This document shows, piece after piece, positions 44,946 to 54,589 of a stretch of DNA of 64,000 bases (its first letter is position 1; each line of letters starts with the position of its first letter). Position numbers and translations under genes: made by a program. The stretch comes from Zygaena filipendulae (Eukaryota; Arthropoda; Insecta; Lepidoptera; Zygaenidae): positions 9,138,001 through 9,202,000 of the forward strand of contig OU015664.1 of the NCBI GenBank assembly GCA_907165275.2, read 5' to 3'. The notes under the pieces are model-generated. The model was not told the DNA's origin, searched no databases, and saw only the letters and a list, made by a program, of their open reading frames with translations.

Positions 44946-44954
44946 ATGTATCTA

Positions 44955-45422
44955 CTAGCTGTGCCCCGCGGTTTCACCCGCGTAAATTTTGGAGTTTCCG
45001 CGAGAATTCCGGGATAAACCCATATGTCCTTCTCTGTACCCCTGACAACGTGCATGCCAAAATTTCATCCAAATCCGTTCGGCCGTTTTTGCGTCATTGA
45101 GTAAACGTATGTGAGGATAAGAGCTAGAAAGCGCATTTTCATCCGACTTGCTTAAAATTTATCGTCACTGCTCAGCTCCTATGTGTCTTAGCGTTATGTT
45201 ATATAGCCTATAACCTGCCCAAGAGTATGGACTACAATCGCACCAAGTTTGGTTAAAATACCTTCAGCAATTTTTGACCCATTCGTGCACACACAGACAG
45301 ACGGACAAAAAATTTACTGATTGCATTTTTGGCTTCAGTATCGATCACCATTCATCCTCTAATTTTGAATATATATTCAATGTACAGAATTGACCTCTCT
45401 ACAGTTTTATTATAAGTATAGA
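44955..45422 (-). mobile_element. long Helitron-like element, copy 2
   Basis: Same extended structure as 14581-15060, in the same orientation. CTAG lies at 44955-44958 with GTGCCCCGCGGTTTCACCCG. It has GTCACTGCTCAGCTCCTATG in the middle, and its 5' terminus reads TCTATACTTATAATAAAACT, preceded by A. The two copies define a subfamily with a constant extra segment of about 270 bp. Confidence 0.7.
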
Positions 45423-45424
45423 TA

Positions 45425-46490
45425 TAGATAAGTATACGTTTTTAATTTCCCGATTACTCGAAGATGGATCGATATAGAAAATTTTATGGGTATAGGGGTA
45501 TATAGTATACGTATATTCCTACGTATACGTCCCATATGTTCTTATTGTCTCCAAGTCGGGATCTGCTGATGTGATCCTGGAGAATGGAACAGAATGGGAA
45601 CTCTTCAAATATTACATGCATACTTGGTCGCTACCTGTGTTTAGGTCACAACCTTTTTGAAGAGCTTTCACATTTTTATCACGCCCGATTCGTTTATACA
45701 CTAAGAACTTTGATATACGTACTTGTTTCTTTATTTGTGGAGTTCAAACACCACTTCCATGATTGTAATTTTAAAACTAATCGATAGGTAATTCGGTTCA
45801 AACTTTCACAAATTATGTTGGATGGGTTTAAAAAACAAAATCTTAGTCAATAACCAGCAGTTTCTTGTCTAGACCCAGCGATTTAAACTGTGACTTCATG
45901 AACTAGTCATTGGACGAGTATATCTTACTTCATATCTACATATAGGTAGATGAAGCAAAGGCTTCAAAAGGCTTCAGTATATGTAATCTGATATTCTAAT
46001 GTTAATCAAATCACTGACTGATCCTAATGAATTTTTATTCAAAATCCATGTTTACCTAGCTCTTGGCTGGTGTTTTAGTACGAAAAAGCTGGAAAGAGGT
46101 TAAGCTCATTAACAATTTCAAAGTCAAGTTCTTAATTCGTCAAGAATTCTGGTCACGCACTTCCATGCCAATACTTTGCGCCCATAATGCCCTGTATTAA
46201 CAAGGTTCAGGGGATTCGTTTATGATGAAATCACAGAACTGCACGACCTTTCAGACCTTTAGGCTATTCTGTGTTGTTATGTAAAATGTTCATATTGGAT
46301 TATTGTTGGCACACCAACTGGGTACAATGTGAAATTGCCTATTGTAATTCTATCACATATATACGTGTGTTATATGCGTTACATGTTTTTATTTTAATCT
46401 AAAATACTATACTTAATATTTATAACTACCAACAAATTAATTGCGCTTTAAGACGATAAATTATGATGAAAAATTAAAGAAAGCCATCCA
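45425..46490. other. unassigned intergenic DNA
   Basis: No gene or repeat recognised. A GTATACGTATA-CCTACGTATAC palindromic stretch lies at 45503-45530. Confidence 0.4.
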
Positions 46491-46497
46491 AGTCAAA

Positions 46498-46681
46498 TCC
46501 TTACTATTGGAATAAGAGTTTATTTGTTACGCTTTCACGCGTTAACTACTCAACCGATCCTCATGACATTTTGCGTAGGTAATTACATGTTGTTAAGGGT
46601 TCAGAATGGAGTACTCCTTACCACGGAATTCCCACGGGAACACCGAAATAAACGCGGGTGGAACCGCGGGGTAACAGCTGG
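46498..46681 (+). mobile_element. Helitron-like element ending in CTGG
   Basis: Starts TCCTTACTATTGGAATAAG after a host A. It contains TGTTACGCTTTCACGCGTTA and ACGCGGGTGGAACCGCGGGG, and ends AACAGCTGG. CTGG still fits the general Helitron CTRR rule. Confidence 0.65.
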
Positions 46682-46689
46682 CTTAAAAA

Positions 46690-47140
46690 AAATTGGTCCG
46701 TAAAATCTTATAGGAACTATGTAATCAAGAAAATATACCTACTTGTTTTAGTTTAGTCCATGGTCTTAAATAATCTCTAGAATCTAGATTTATGTAATTC
46801 AAGTACCTACGGTCTCGTGCCACGGAAATAATCGCGAAAACCACAGTGAGACAAGCCGACTTGATAAGCGGTTGCATCCAATTTTAAAGTCAAATGGCCA
46901 AACAGCAAAATATTCAAAGCCAAGCCGGAGGCTGCTTCGACTTGCAAATACACTTTCCTATGTTATGTACGAAACTGATGATCTGTACCTACGAGCTACA
47001 GAGCAAATCGGCGAACACAACAGGGGCTTATCTTATGAAACTTTCAGTTTGTAATTACAATTTAGGTATACAATATACATTTCTACACAGGTACGCAAAC
47101 CAAAACAACTTCTGTTGAATAAAGATTACAAATTACAATA
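46690..47140. other. unassigned intergenic DNA
   Basis: Two overlapping plus-strand frames of 60-74 codons (46872-47054 and 46894-47118) have no domain; neither has a convincing start or splice context. Confidence 0.4.
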
Positions 47141-47143
47141 ATA

Positions 47144-47446
47144 TCTATACATATAAATAAAATTGAAGTGTCTGTTTGTGATTCCAAATTAACAGCTTTT
47201 CACTAAATGCATAAAAGAAAGTGGATACGGTACTTAAAAAAAATATCATTATTTTCAATTTTTGTCTGTCTGTCTGTTTGTTGTGGCTAATCTCTGAAAC
47301 GGCTGGACCGATTTTGACGGGGCTTTCACTGGCAGTTAGCTGATGTATAAGAAGTAGGTAACGTAGGCTTACTGTTATTTTAGAAAAAAAAAAGTTCCTG
47401 CGGGAATTCCGAAATTCACGCGGCTGAAATCGCGGGGCACAGCTAG
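47144..47446 (+). mobile_element. Helitron-like element, third subtype
   Basis: Starts TCTATACATATAAATAAAAT after a host A. It contains GTGGCTAATCTCTGAAACGG, CTGGACCGATTTTGACGGGG and CTTTCACTGGCAGTTAGCTG, and ends GGGGCACAGCTAG followed by T. The copy at 50662-50913 is the same subtype. Confidence 0.7.
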
Positions 47447-47940
47447 TTGTCAATATACACATTGTAACGACTCCAAACTAATAAATTTAATGGAAAACAC
47501 GAAATTTCAAAACGTGTTTTGTAATAACGCCATACGAGCGCACCCGTGCGTAACGCGTAACGATTTGAAGTCATTTTCCTTCTGTTCCTAAAGAATATTT
47601 TTAAATAAAAAAATAATCGCATTTACTAAATTACGATACAAAAATATGTTTTATTCTAAAATCTTTAATAACAATAATATCTACAATTGTCCCCATTCAC
47701 TATTTTAAATTCAGCTACTCTATTAATAATAAATATCTCTGCAAATGTCTGCCTAGTCCGCCAGACCCGAGGTGTCGGTACCTACTATAAACGAAATAGG
47801 TATGTAGTTTTATTTTACCCCAAAAACTAATTAGTAAAGATATTAATTAATTTTCGTGCATATACCTATACCTCGTTATGTTATTATTGAGTTCTTCATA
47901 ACTCTTTAGCTGTTGCCTCCGGCTCCATTGATCTATACCT

Positions 47941-48140
47941 TCTATAATATTATAAAGAGCTAAAGTGTGTGAGTTTGTGACGTTGTAAGGGGGTAATCTC
48001 TGGATTTACTGAACCGATTTGAAAAATTCTTTCATTCATAAGGAAGCTACGGTAGTCCTGAGTAACATAGGGTACTTTTTATCCTGAAATTTTCACGGGA
48101 ACTTCGAAATTACCGCGGGTGAAACCGCAGGGACAGCTAG
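47941..48140 (+). mobile_element. Helitron-like element
   Basis: Starts TCTATAATATTATAAAGAGC, contains GGGGGTAATCTCTGGATTTA and ACGGTAGTCCTGAGTAACAT, then CCGCGGGTGAAACCGCAGGG, and ends GACAGCTAG followed by T. Same subtype as 26746-26959. Confidence 0.7.
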
Positions 48141-48479
48141 TATAATAATATCGATTACAAAATGTTTCCGAGCAGCATTTCTACTGTCAACTTATCCACT
48201 AGTTATAACATTAATAAAAATCTTTAGCGTAGGTAAATAGTTTCAGATAACTTAGGTAAAACAAAAACTACTTTGCCGATTTTAGTTTCATATTGATCTC
48301 CAACTTTTCAACTGATATTTTTTAATTGTACCTATATTATTTAAAACATTTCAATATGACGACATTAATGTTCCAAGCTATGTAAAATTTTACGGCAGTA
48401 ACGGTGCAGAAAATTTTAAATCATTTCTAAAAGGGCTGGCTCGAAATAATAGGAAACAGTTGAGAACGAAAACTTAAAT

Positions 48480-48720
48480 GAAGCTTTTAAATAATCTTTA
48501 GGTAACAGAGAATGTGGCCCGACCAACAGTCCACGCTGGTCGCTGTGTGACAAGGCTGTGCAATTTCAACTAATTGCTGACAAGGCGCCGCCGCTCACAG
48601 CTGTAGCTTCTACGACAGTGTTCGCATCGTTGCCTATCTATATATAACCACACCCTTAGCCAAGTTGACAGTCTGTAATCGTGAACGCAAGGATAACTAC
48701 CAAAAGTATAATTATATCAC
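48480..48720 (+). promoter_or_regulatory. candidate TATA-type core promoter
   Basis: TATATATAA (48639-48647) is followed 31 bp later by TTGACAGTCTGT (about 48666-48677), which resembles the arthropod initiator. The upstream 150 bp are GC-richer and single-copy in this window. This spacing is what RNA polymerase II TATA promoters of insects show. I could not find a coding exon downstream that would make a gene, and a repeat (48750-48800) lies close by, so this remains a candidate. Confidence 0.35.
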
Positions 48721-48749
48721 GTGGTCACGTAAAATTGTCCAATAAAAAA

Positions 48750-48800
48750 AAAACATACGCGTCGAATTGAGAACCTCCTCCTTTTTGGGAAGTCGGTTAA
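48750..48800 (-). repeat. dispersed repeat with GAACCTCCTCCTTTTT motif
   Basis: AATTGAGAACCTCCTCCTTT followed by GGGAAGTCGGTTAAAAAA is the third copy of the block at 12441-12560 and 14247-14300. Confidence 0.45.
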
Positions 48801-48809
48801 AAAACAGTT

Positions 48810-49130
48810 TCGCATTACCATTCGTCCGTTAGTTTTCTATAGTGTTAACGATTATATTTTGTCGACTTGGCTAAGGGAGCAGAAACCACGAAGAAGGCTC
48901 TTACCCCTTGGCCGCAGCCAAGAGCGGCGACGACTGCGGCGCGGCGGCGTGAATTGCGGCGCGCTAAGCGGTGAGCGGCGAAAACAAATGGTAGACAACA
49001 TAATAATGTATGAAGTATGCCACAGCGCGCGCCGTCGATAGCTCTGGCCAGAGGGTAACACTAACAGCGTTGAGGGTTGTTGACGAGTGAAAGCCGTACC
49101 GAAAACACGCGTGTCACGTGTGTCTTCGTT
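48810..49130. other. CpG-rich segment
   Basis: One of the most GC-rich segments in the window, with GCGGCGCGGCGGCGTGAATT and GCGCGCGCCGTCGATAGCTC. The palindrome CTTGGCCGCAGCCAAG lies at about 48907-48922. Frames of 60-69 codons open on both strands purely because of GC content. It could be a repeat fragment or a regulatory element. Confidence 0.35.
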
Positions 49131-49159
49131 ATATCAGTCACTTTTCAGCATCTATTTTG

Positions 49160-49325
49160 GACCCATGAGCAGGAAAATGGCTTTCAAGGGAGCCATGTTT
49201 TAACTTAGGGAACAATCTAACATTGTCACTGGCGTTTCGCACTAATTGAAGAAGTAGATGAAGAGATTTTTATTATTAAGAAACATTGTCATTGGCAAAT
49301 TATAATAAAATTATAGACGCCATTA
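49160..49325 (+). repeat. dispersed repeat family D, copy 2
   Basis: Matches 42949-43110 in the same order and orientation, including ATCTAACATTGTCACTGGCG, AATTGAAGAAGTA and AACATTGTCATTGGCAAATT. Confidence 0.55.
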
Positions 49326-49491
49326 AGAAAAACAGCGTTTATACAGGATGTAGGGTTAGACGAGGGACGTACGTGATGGAGGGTGTTGCATATTCGATTA
49401 TCTCCAATATATCAATAAAATAGAAAGAAAAAAACTAATTATTCTCGAAATTTGACAAATCATCCTACGAAAATACGCAATCATATACGTA

Positions 49492-49682
49492 TCCTACCAA
49501 TATTATAAATGTGAAAGTTTGTTTTGAGTTGGTTAATCAAGCAAAAAGGGCTGAATGGATTTGATTGAAATTTGCCACACAGAGAGTTCATTACCTGGAA
49601 TAACACAAAAGTTACTTTTTATCACAAAATTCCTGCGCAACTCCAAAATTATTGCGGTTGAAAGCACAGATAACAGCTATAG
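49492..49682 (+). mobile_element. Helitron-like element, decayed 3' end
   Basis: Starts TCCTACCAATATTATAAATG after a host A, with TACTTTTTATCACAAAATTC in the body. The 3' stem and CTAG are degraded (AACAGCTATAG). Confidence 0.6.
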
Positions 49683-49689
49683 TAAATAA

Positions 49690-50395
49690 TATAAATAGAT
49701 CAAAATGTCGCCAAATATAAGAAAAAATATTTACTTATTTATTTAATGAGTAACCTAACCTGTATTATTAAACGTTACCTACTTATGAGCCGATACCTCT
49801 CTGTCTCGCTTATTGCCATGGAAAATGAAAAAGACAAATGGAGACTTGAAAGCGTATAATATTCAGTTTGAGTAATGTTTATATTTTATGTGCCTAAGTG
49901 ACTGTTTGATACATAAATCTTCGAAATGAATGGGTAAACGACTAAAATGTTGTAATGGAGTTTTTATTCTGAGTCCACACTTGCCGTTGGCATAAAGCAT
50001 TCATGTGATAATATAATAAAATTATACTGTATGTATGTATATCAAGTATTATAATCATTTTCTGTGAGATAAAAAATTGTGCAGATAATAATATTCTTAA
50101 GTAATTTCTTGTGTCGTGACAACTTAGCTCCGTCACGGATTCTTTGATCTTCTTTATCACGAGCTTTAGAGCTTTTATTATACTTTGTACTTATACTTAA
50201 CTATACTTACCTACCAAATACTATATTATATTATATAAGGTTTTTTAATAAAAACTTTGCGATGAAAATAAGATTTTATTCAGAAAACAGGACTAAGCCG
50301 TATTCTAATCTCATCATTATGCATAAACTTATGATTTAAAAGGTAAAGAAATTTTTAAGGGACAATGGCGAATTGAATAAATAGGTTTTCATGCA
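49690..50395. other. unassigned AT-rich intergenic DNA
   Basis: No feature recognised. The 72-codon minus-strand frame at 49942-50160 has no domain. Confidence 0.4.
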
Positions 50396-50401
50396 GAGGT
50401 A

Positions 50402-50553
50402 GGGAATTCCGGGGTAAAAAGTACCCTATATCCTTCTCTCTATACCTCTGACAAAATGAATACAATATTTAATGATGATCGGTTGAACCCTTAAAGCCTT
50501 AAAGCATATCAGACAAGACAGAGTTACTTTCGCATTTATAATATTAGTAGGGA
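50402..50553 (-). repeat. Helitron-like element, 3' end lost
   Basis: GGGAATTCCGGGGTAAAAAG, TACCCTATATCCTTCTCTC and GATGATCGGTTGAACCC are in family order on the minus strand. The 5' terminus reads TCCCTACTAATATTATAAAT, preceded by A. Confidence 0.6.
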
Positions 50554-50661
50554 TAAGAATAAACGGGCGAAATTATTTTATTCCCCACATCTATTTTAAT
50601 TTTCACCCGACAACCAACTCACACTGGTGAATTGAATAGTAAAAACTAAAAACATTCAAAA

Positions 50662-50913
50662 TCCATATAAATGAAATTGATTGAATTGTATACTTAGGTA
50701 GGTACCTACAAAAAAAAATATTGTTATTTTTATCAGTCTTTCTGTGTGTCTGTCTATTTGTTCCGGCTAATCTCTGAAACGGCTGGACCAATTTTAACGG
50801 GACTTTCACTAGCAGATAGCTATAAATGTTATAAGGAGTAACTTTATCTCAGTAAAACATAGTTTCTGCGGGATTTCGAAACTCACGCGGGCAAAACCGC
50901 GGGGCGCAGCTAT
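50662..50913 (+). mobile_element. Helitron-like element, third subtype
   Basis: Starts TCCATATAAATGAAATTGAT after a host A, contains CCGGCTAATCTCTGAAACGG and CTTTCACTAGCAGATAGCT, and ends GGCGCAGCTAT, a changed terminus. Close to 47144-47446. Confidence 0.6.
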
Positions 50914-51211
50914 AATAAAAATAAACATTTGCTATACAAAATATAGCAGAGCATATATCTTTCATAAGTGTATCCAAACACATTTTTCATGAAACTCCGC
51001 GTTACACGCTAACTCCCTATGTGATTTCCATATTATTTGACTCGGGACATTTTATCACCTAAGTGTACAACGAGATGTGATTTCCATAAGGAGTGTATGA
51101 TGGTACAGTGGGCAATATAAATGGAAAAATAACATGGATCTCTCTCTGTCACTGTGAAAACTCTTCATGGTTTATACAGGTATACGTATATAATATAGAT
51201 AATAATCTATA

Positions 51212-51440
51212 TATTAGATTAGATTAGACATGGACCAATGATTAGATTAGATTCATTTATTTCACATTATCAAATTCATAATTACATTTAATTATAATAT
51301 GTCAAAGCATAAAGTGATCGTCAAAAATTTCAATTCCAATAGGTATAGGTAAATGACACAATGTCAATTAAAACAAAAAATAAAATAAAGTTATGTCAAA
51401 ATAAAAATAAAATAAAAAAAGAAAAGAAAAGAAATAAAGC
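51212..51440 (-). repeat. LINE 3' end with TTAGA-repeat tail
   Basis: ATTAGATTAGATTAGACATG and a second ATTAGATTAGATTCATTTAT bracket a short segment; TTCATTTATTTCACA reads as a 3' end on the minus strand. Part of the tail appears duplicated. The body to 51440 is A-rich. Confidence 0.45.
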
Positions 51441-51454
51441 TACATTATGTATAT

Positions 51455-51755
51455 AAAAATGAACCCCTATTTCCCTTGGTCACGGCATTACGCGGGGACT
51501 GCTGGACCAATTTCGCAATTTTTTCGTTGTGTTTTTATAGTAAGGAGAAGAATATGAAAGAATTTCGGAGTTCCTACGGGAATTCCGAAACTCACACGGG
51601 TGAATCTCCGAAACTGTTGGACCGATTTAGACGGGACTTTCACTGGCTGATGTTATAAGGAGTACTCTCAAATAGGATACTCGATGATATACTCGATTGA
51701 AATTCCTGGATTAAGGCACCTGGATAAGGTGAAACCGCGGGGGAAAAGCTACTGT
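51455..51755 (+). mobile_element. Helitron-like element, rearranged
   Basis: AACCCCTATTTCCCTTGGTC and GGGGACTGCTGGACCAATTT match the complement of 43890-43975. AATTTCGGAGTTCCTACGGG starts a second core, and a third 3' stem (AAGGTGAAACCGCGGGGG) ends near 51745 without a clean CTAG. Confidence 0.5.
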
Positions 51756-51825
51756 TCTTTGATCAGAATGTAATCTATTTAAGTATTCAGTTGTATGGTT
51801 GGATATAATATATGTAAGGTTTATG

Positions 51826-52035
51826 AATTGAAGAAGAAGAAGAAAGAAGAAGAAGAAAATACATTTATTTCAGCACAACACACAAGAAAAAGAAACAAAA
51901 ATCAACAGTGCCTAATCTAAAGAGACATAGATAATATCTCTTGCATGCTCTGCCGAAAGGGTCACCAACAGCTTTAGCTAGGTGCGGGAACACCTAGCGC
52001 TGGTTTTCAGTTGGCAGCCCGCTGTCGCACACGGA
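51826..52035 (-). repeat. LINE 3' end with GAA-repeat border
   Basis: A GAA/GAAA microsatellite (about 51831-51858) borders ATACATTTATTTCAGCACAA, the complement of a LINE 3' end. The following GC-richer part (51940-52030, with CACCTAGCGCTGGTTTTCAG) resembles 59590-59670 (GCCGTAGCGCTGATTTTCAG). Confidence 0.5.
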
Positions 52036-52039
52036 CGGG

Positions 52040-52720
52040 GGTAACAAAAGAAGAGGCAAAGAAAAAATTATACTATACATATAAGTACAAGTACACCAAC
52101 TAAACATAAAAAATATATAAGATGAATAATATAGAAAAATACAATAATCCCACATACAAAGTACCTAAACAATATAAATACTGCAAGATCCGAATTGGAT
52201 GTAGGTACTTGTCATTGAGTCTGCGTACATCATTGATATTACGAGATATATTTAACTACTTTTATCTCGTAATGTACTTTAAATCTCGATGTCAAAAGTT
52301 CCAAGTTATCACTGAGCTCCACCCAGGCAATCAGTTAAGAGCAAGAAGTCTGGGCTTTTGTGTACTCAGACGTCTTTATTCAAATACACCCGTGACCCGA
52401 CCTGATCCGACCTTAACTGCATCAAAGAAATGTACCTAATTTACTTTTTAAAAACTATTCGAGGGACCAAAAATATTTTATATTATTTTTTATTCAATTT
52501 ACAAACTGTTATAAAATTAGGTATCTCTCTTTCGTTATTTCTTTACATTTATTTAGTTAAAGGATTATTTATTTTTTTAGGAAATTATGGTGAACCTCTG
52601 GAAGAAATTATAAATTATACTTTTAGAGTCGAAATCACGATTTTTGCAGTTAAAGCGTAATTAAAGTTACAAGGACTGTTTCTCAAAATCAGTGCAGGCA
52701 TATCCCATCGTAATACTCGT
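52040..52720. other. unassigned intergenic DNA
   Basis: Frames of 105 codons (52122-52439) and 76 codons (52430-52660) are open here. Neither shows a domain, a typical codon pattern or splice signals I can support. Confidence 0.4.
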
Positions 52721-52897
52721 ATACTCAGACCCAATAAAAACTAAAGAAGGAATGCGTAGAACAAACAAGTGAAGCCCGGAAAAAGACACCACGCCGTGCA
52801 CGTACACAGAAACACGCACACACTTACAAGAAAAAGACACCATACATTTTAGTTTGAGTTTCTCCCGCTAATGGAGGTGACGCAACAATTAAATAAA

Positions 52898-52978
52898 ATG
52901 CCATATTGTGTCGTCAACGGGTGCAAAATCACACGGCAAAAAATAAAAAACAGCATGGAATCACTTATCACCAGTAAG
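52898..52978 (+). pseudogene. THAP-domain first-exon remnant of outer P-like element
   Basis: ATG at 52898 in good context (AAAATGC) opens MPYCVVNGCK, the start of the THAP zinc-binding domain (M-P-x-x-C-x(2-4)-C), which P-type transposases use to bind their ends. A stop follows after 27 codons. A one-base shift in the A-run near 52945 would bring GITYH into register, matching the G-I-x-F-H position where the third zinc ligand sits. Immediately after lies CACCA|GTAAGT, a strong splice donor (52971-52979). The rest of the gene is missing. Confidence 0.65.
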
Positions 52979-53009
52979 TAAACTTAGCAAATCCATACAC
53001 TTTCCTAAT

Positions 53010-53651
53010 CTCAGACGAAATAAAAACTCAAGACGGAGCGCTGTGAACAAAAAAGTGAAGCCGATAAAACTACGCCTCGGCGTGTACATGCACAGTTACA
53101 CGCACACACATATAACGAAACTACGACTTACCTATGTCTACATTGTCAGTCAAGCTATTCCGGCGCGCGGAGTGTCACGCTATAATAATTCCTGTTTAAT
53201 AAAGAAAAAATGCCGAATTTTGTAGTGAGAGGGTGTAAAAAATCTAAATCTTCGAAAAATAAAAAGCAGGATAGTTTTTAATAAAATATAAATTTTATTG
53301 ATTTATGGCAACTTGCAACACAAAACCTCCACAACTTCCATAAGTGTTGCTACTAGCGAGCGTCACAATAGTCCCCGTTTTTCATTTTCATTTACCTATT
53401 TCGATTTTAACTTTTAATTACCAAACCTTTATTTTTAAGGTTCTCGAATATACAACCAAGGTATACAACTTAAAAAAATACTAACTTATCTATTTAGGTA
53501 GGTACTTATCCATTCATCTTTCTAGAACTTAACAATTTTGGGTAATAAGTTTCCACTGTACGGCAACACTCACTAAATGCCCACATGTTTACGATACCGA
53601 CTTCACACTTTTGTTGAAAGCGCTCCGTCTTGAGTTTTTATTTCGTCTGAG
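53010..53651 (+). mobile_element. P-element-like transposon, inner (nested)
   Basis: The first 33 bases, beginning CTCAGACGAAATAAAAACTC, are exactly repeated in inverse at the right end. The direct repeats TTCCTAAT (53002-53009) and TTCTTAAT (53652-53659) match at 7 of 8 positions. The termini and the subterminal AAGTGAAGCCG and ACACGCACACAC motifs are clearly related to those of the outer element, so the two are members of one family. It inserted just after the outer element's first-exon splice donor. At 642 bp it lacks a transposase gene. Confidence 0.8.
53210..53280 (+). pseudogene. THAP-domain start remnant of inner P-like element
   Basis: ATG at 53210-53212 in A-rich context opens MPNFVVRGCKKSK and stops after 23 codons at 53279-53281. 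It aligns with the outer copy's MPYCVVNGC, but the first zinc-ligand Cys is replaced by Phe. A DSF near the end corresponds to the region of the third ligand, then the similarity ends. It is a broken first exon from an internally deleted copy. Confidence 0.6.
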
Positions 53652-53749
53652 TTCTTAATCACCACATGCATACGCAACCGGCTTCACTTCGTTGTTCGAG
53701 AGTCGAGACGTTCCGTCCTTAGTTTTTATTTGGTCTGAGCTCGTATATT

Positions 53750-54030
53750 AATTAAATCTCCTTTTGTCTCCCCGGTTTAAGCTTATTCCGATAGGAAAAT
53801 AATATTATGCTAACGATATCCGAAGAGATATAATATTAAGCCGCATTGCTGTAATGTAGTGTAGGTGTTAGAAAAAAGATTTCTAGATGGGATAAAATAT
53901 ATTAATAACAATAAATAATTTTTCATTTAGACTAATGCTTTATTATTTGAAAATCACCTGATTCACCGTTGAAATGACATTCGATTTTACTTTATAAGCT
54001 GTATAAGAAACCACTACAATAACATATGCT
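53750..54030. other. unassigned intergenic DNA
   Basis: Nothing recognised between the P-like nest and the next Helitron-like copy. Confidence 0.4.
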
Positions 54031-54036
54031 TGAAGA

Positions 54037-54205
54037 AGATCACGTTGTTTGTCCGCGATGGAGTCGGAAACTACTGAACGAATTTTGATAAAATTTTGTA
54101 ACCATTTATAATATGGTCTAACTTAAAAGATTGGATAGCTTTTATCCCGGTATTCCCGCGGGAACTCCGAAATTACCACGGATGAAATCGCGGGGCACAG
54201 CTTGT
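54037..54205 (+). mobile_element. Helitron-like copy of the 9-kb tandem subtype
   Basis: ATCACGTTGTTTGTCCGCGA, CTACTGAACGAATTTTGAT and CGGATGAAATCGCGGGGCAC match the units at 9016-9685. It lacks the first TCTAATATATATAA part and ends in CTTG instead of CTAG. Confidence 0.65.
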
Positions 54206-54216
54206 AAATATATATA

Positions 54217-54407
54217 TTAGGATATAAATGCGAAATGAGTTTATTTGTTTGTTTCTTACGTTTCACGCCTTTACTACTCAATCGATCATCGTGAAATTTT
54301 GCATACACATTGTCATTGGTAAACGGAATGACACAGAATACTTTTTATCCCGGAATTCCCGCGGAAACTCTGAACTTAACGCAAGTGAAAACGCGGAAAA
54401 TAGCTAG
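54217..54407 (+). mobile_element. Helitron-like element
   Basis: ATATAAATGCGAAATGAGTT near the 5' end, CGATCATCGTGAAATTTTGC and TATCCCGGAATTCCCGCGG in the body, and ATAGCTAG at 54407 followed by T. Confidence 0.6.
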
Positions 54408-54589
54408 TGAAGAAATAAAGTTTGCAATTTTTCTCAGGTGAGCGAAAATGTTTTGCCAAGCAGTATAGGTATAGGCTCGCCTATATCTACCGGTATGTCC
54501 CGAAATGTATTGCGAGCATTGTAAGGCATGCCGTCACTTCAGTACACTGTGAAGCCTTTCCTAGAAAGTTATCTATACTGAGCTATACT

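Larger units (their letters stand above)
52724..53739 (+). mobile_element. P-element-like transposon, outer, internally deleted
   Basis: The left terminus CTCAGACCCAATAAAAACTA is mirrored at the right end as CTCAGACCAAATAAAAACTA (26 of the first 29 bases match). A second conserved block further in (AAGTGAAGCC) is mirrored too. The exact 8-bp direct repeat CTCGTATA flanks it at 52716-52723 and 53740-53747, the duplication length of the P superfamily. Without the element nested inside, it is about 366 bp: a left end of 286 bp with a THAP-type first exon, and a right end of 80 bp. The transposase body has been deleted. Confidence 0.8.

Noticed and set aside
48859..49041. coding exon in the CpG-rich segment
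   Set aside because: Arg-rich frames open on both strands because of GC composition; no splice sites or domain.
51212..51255. TTAGA units as interstitial telomere repeat
   Set aside because: Insect telomeres are TTAGG; here the units adjoin a LINE-like 3' end.
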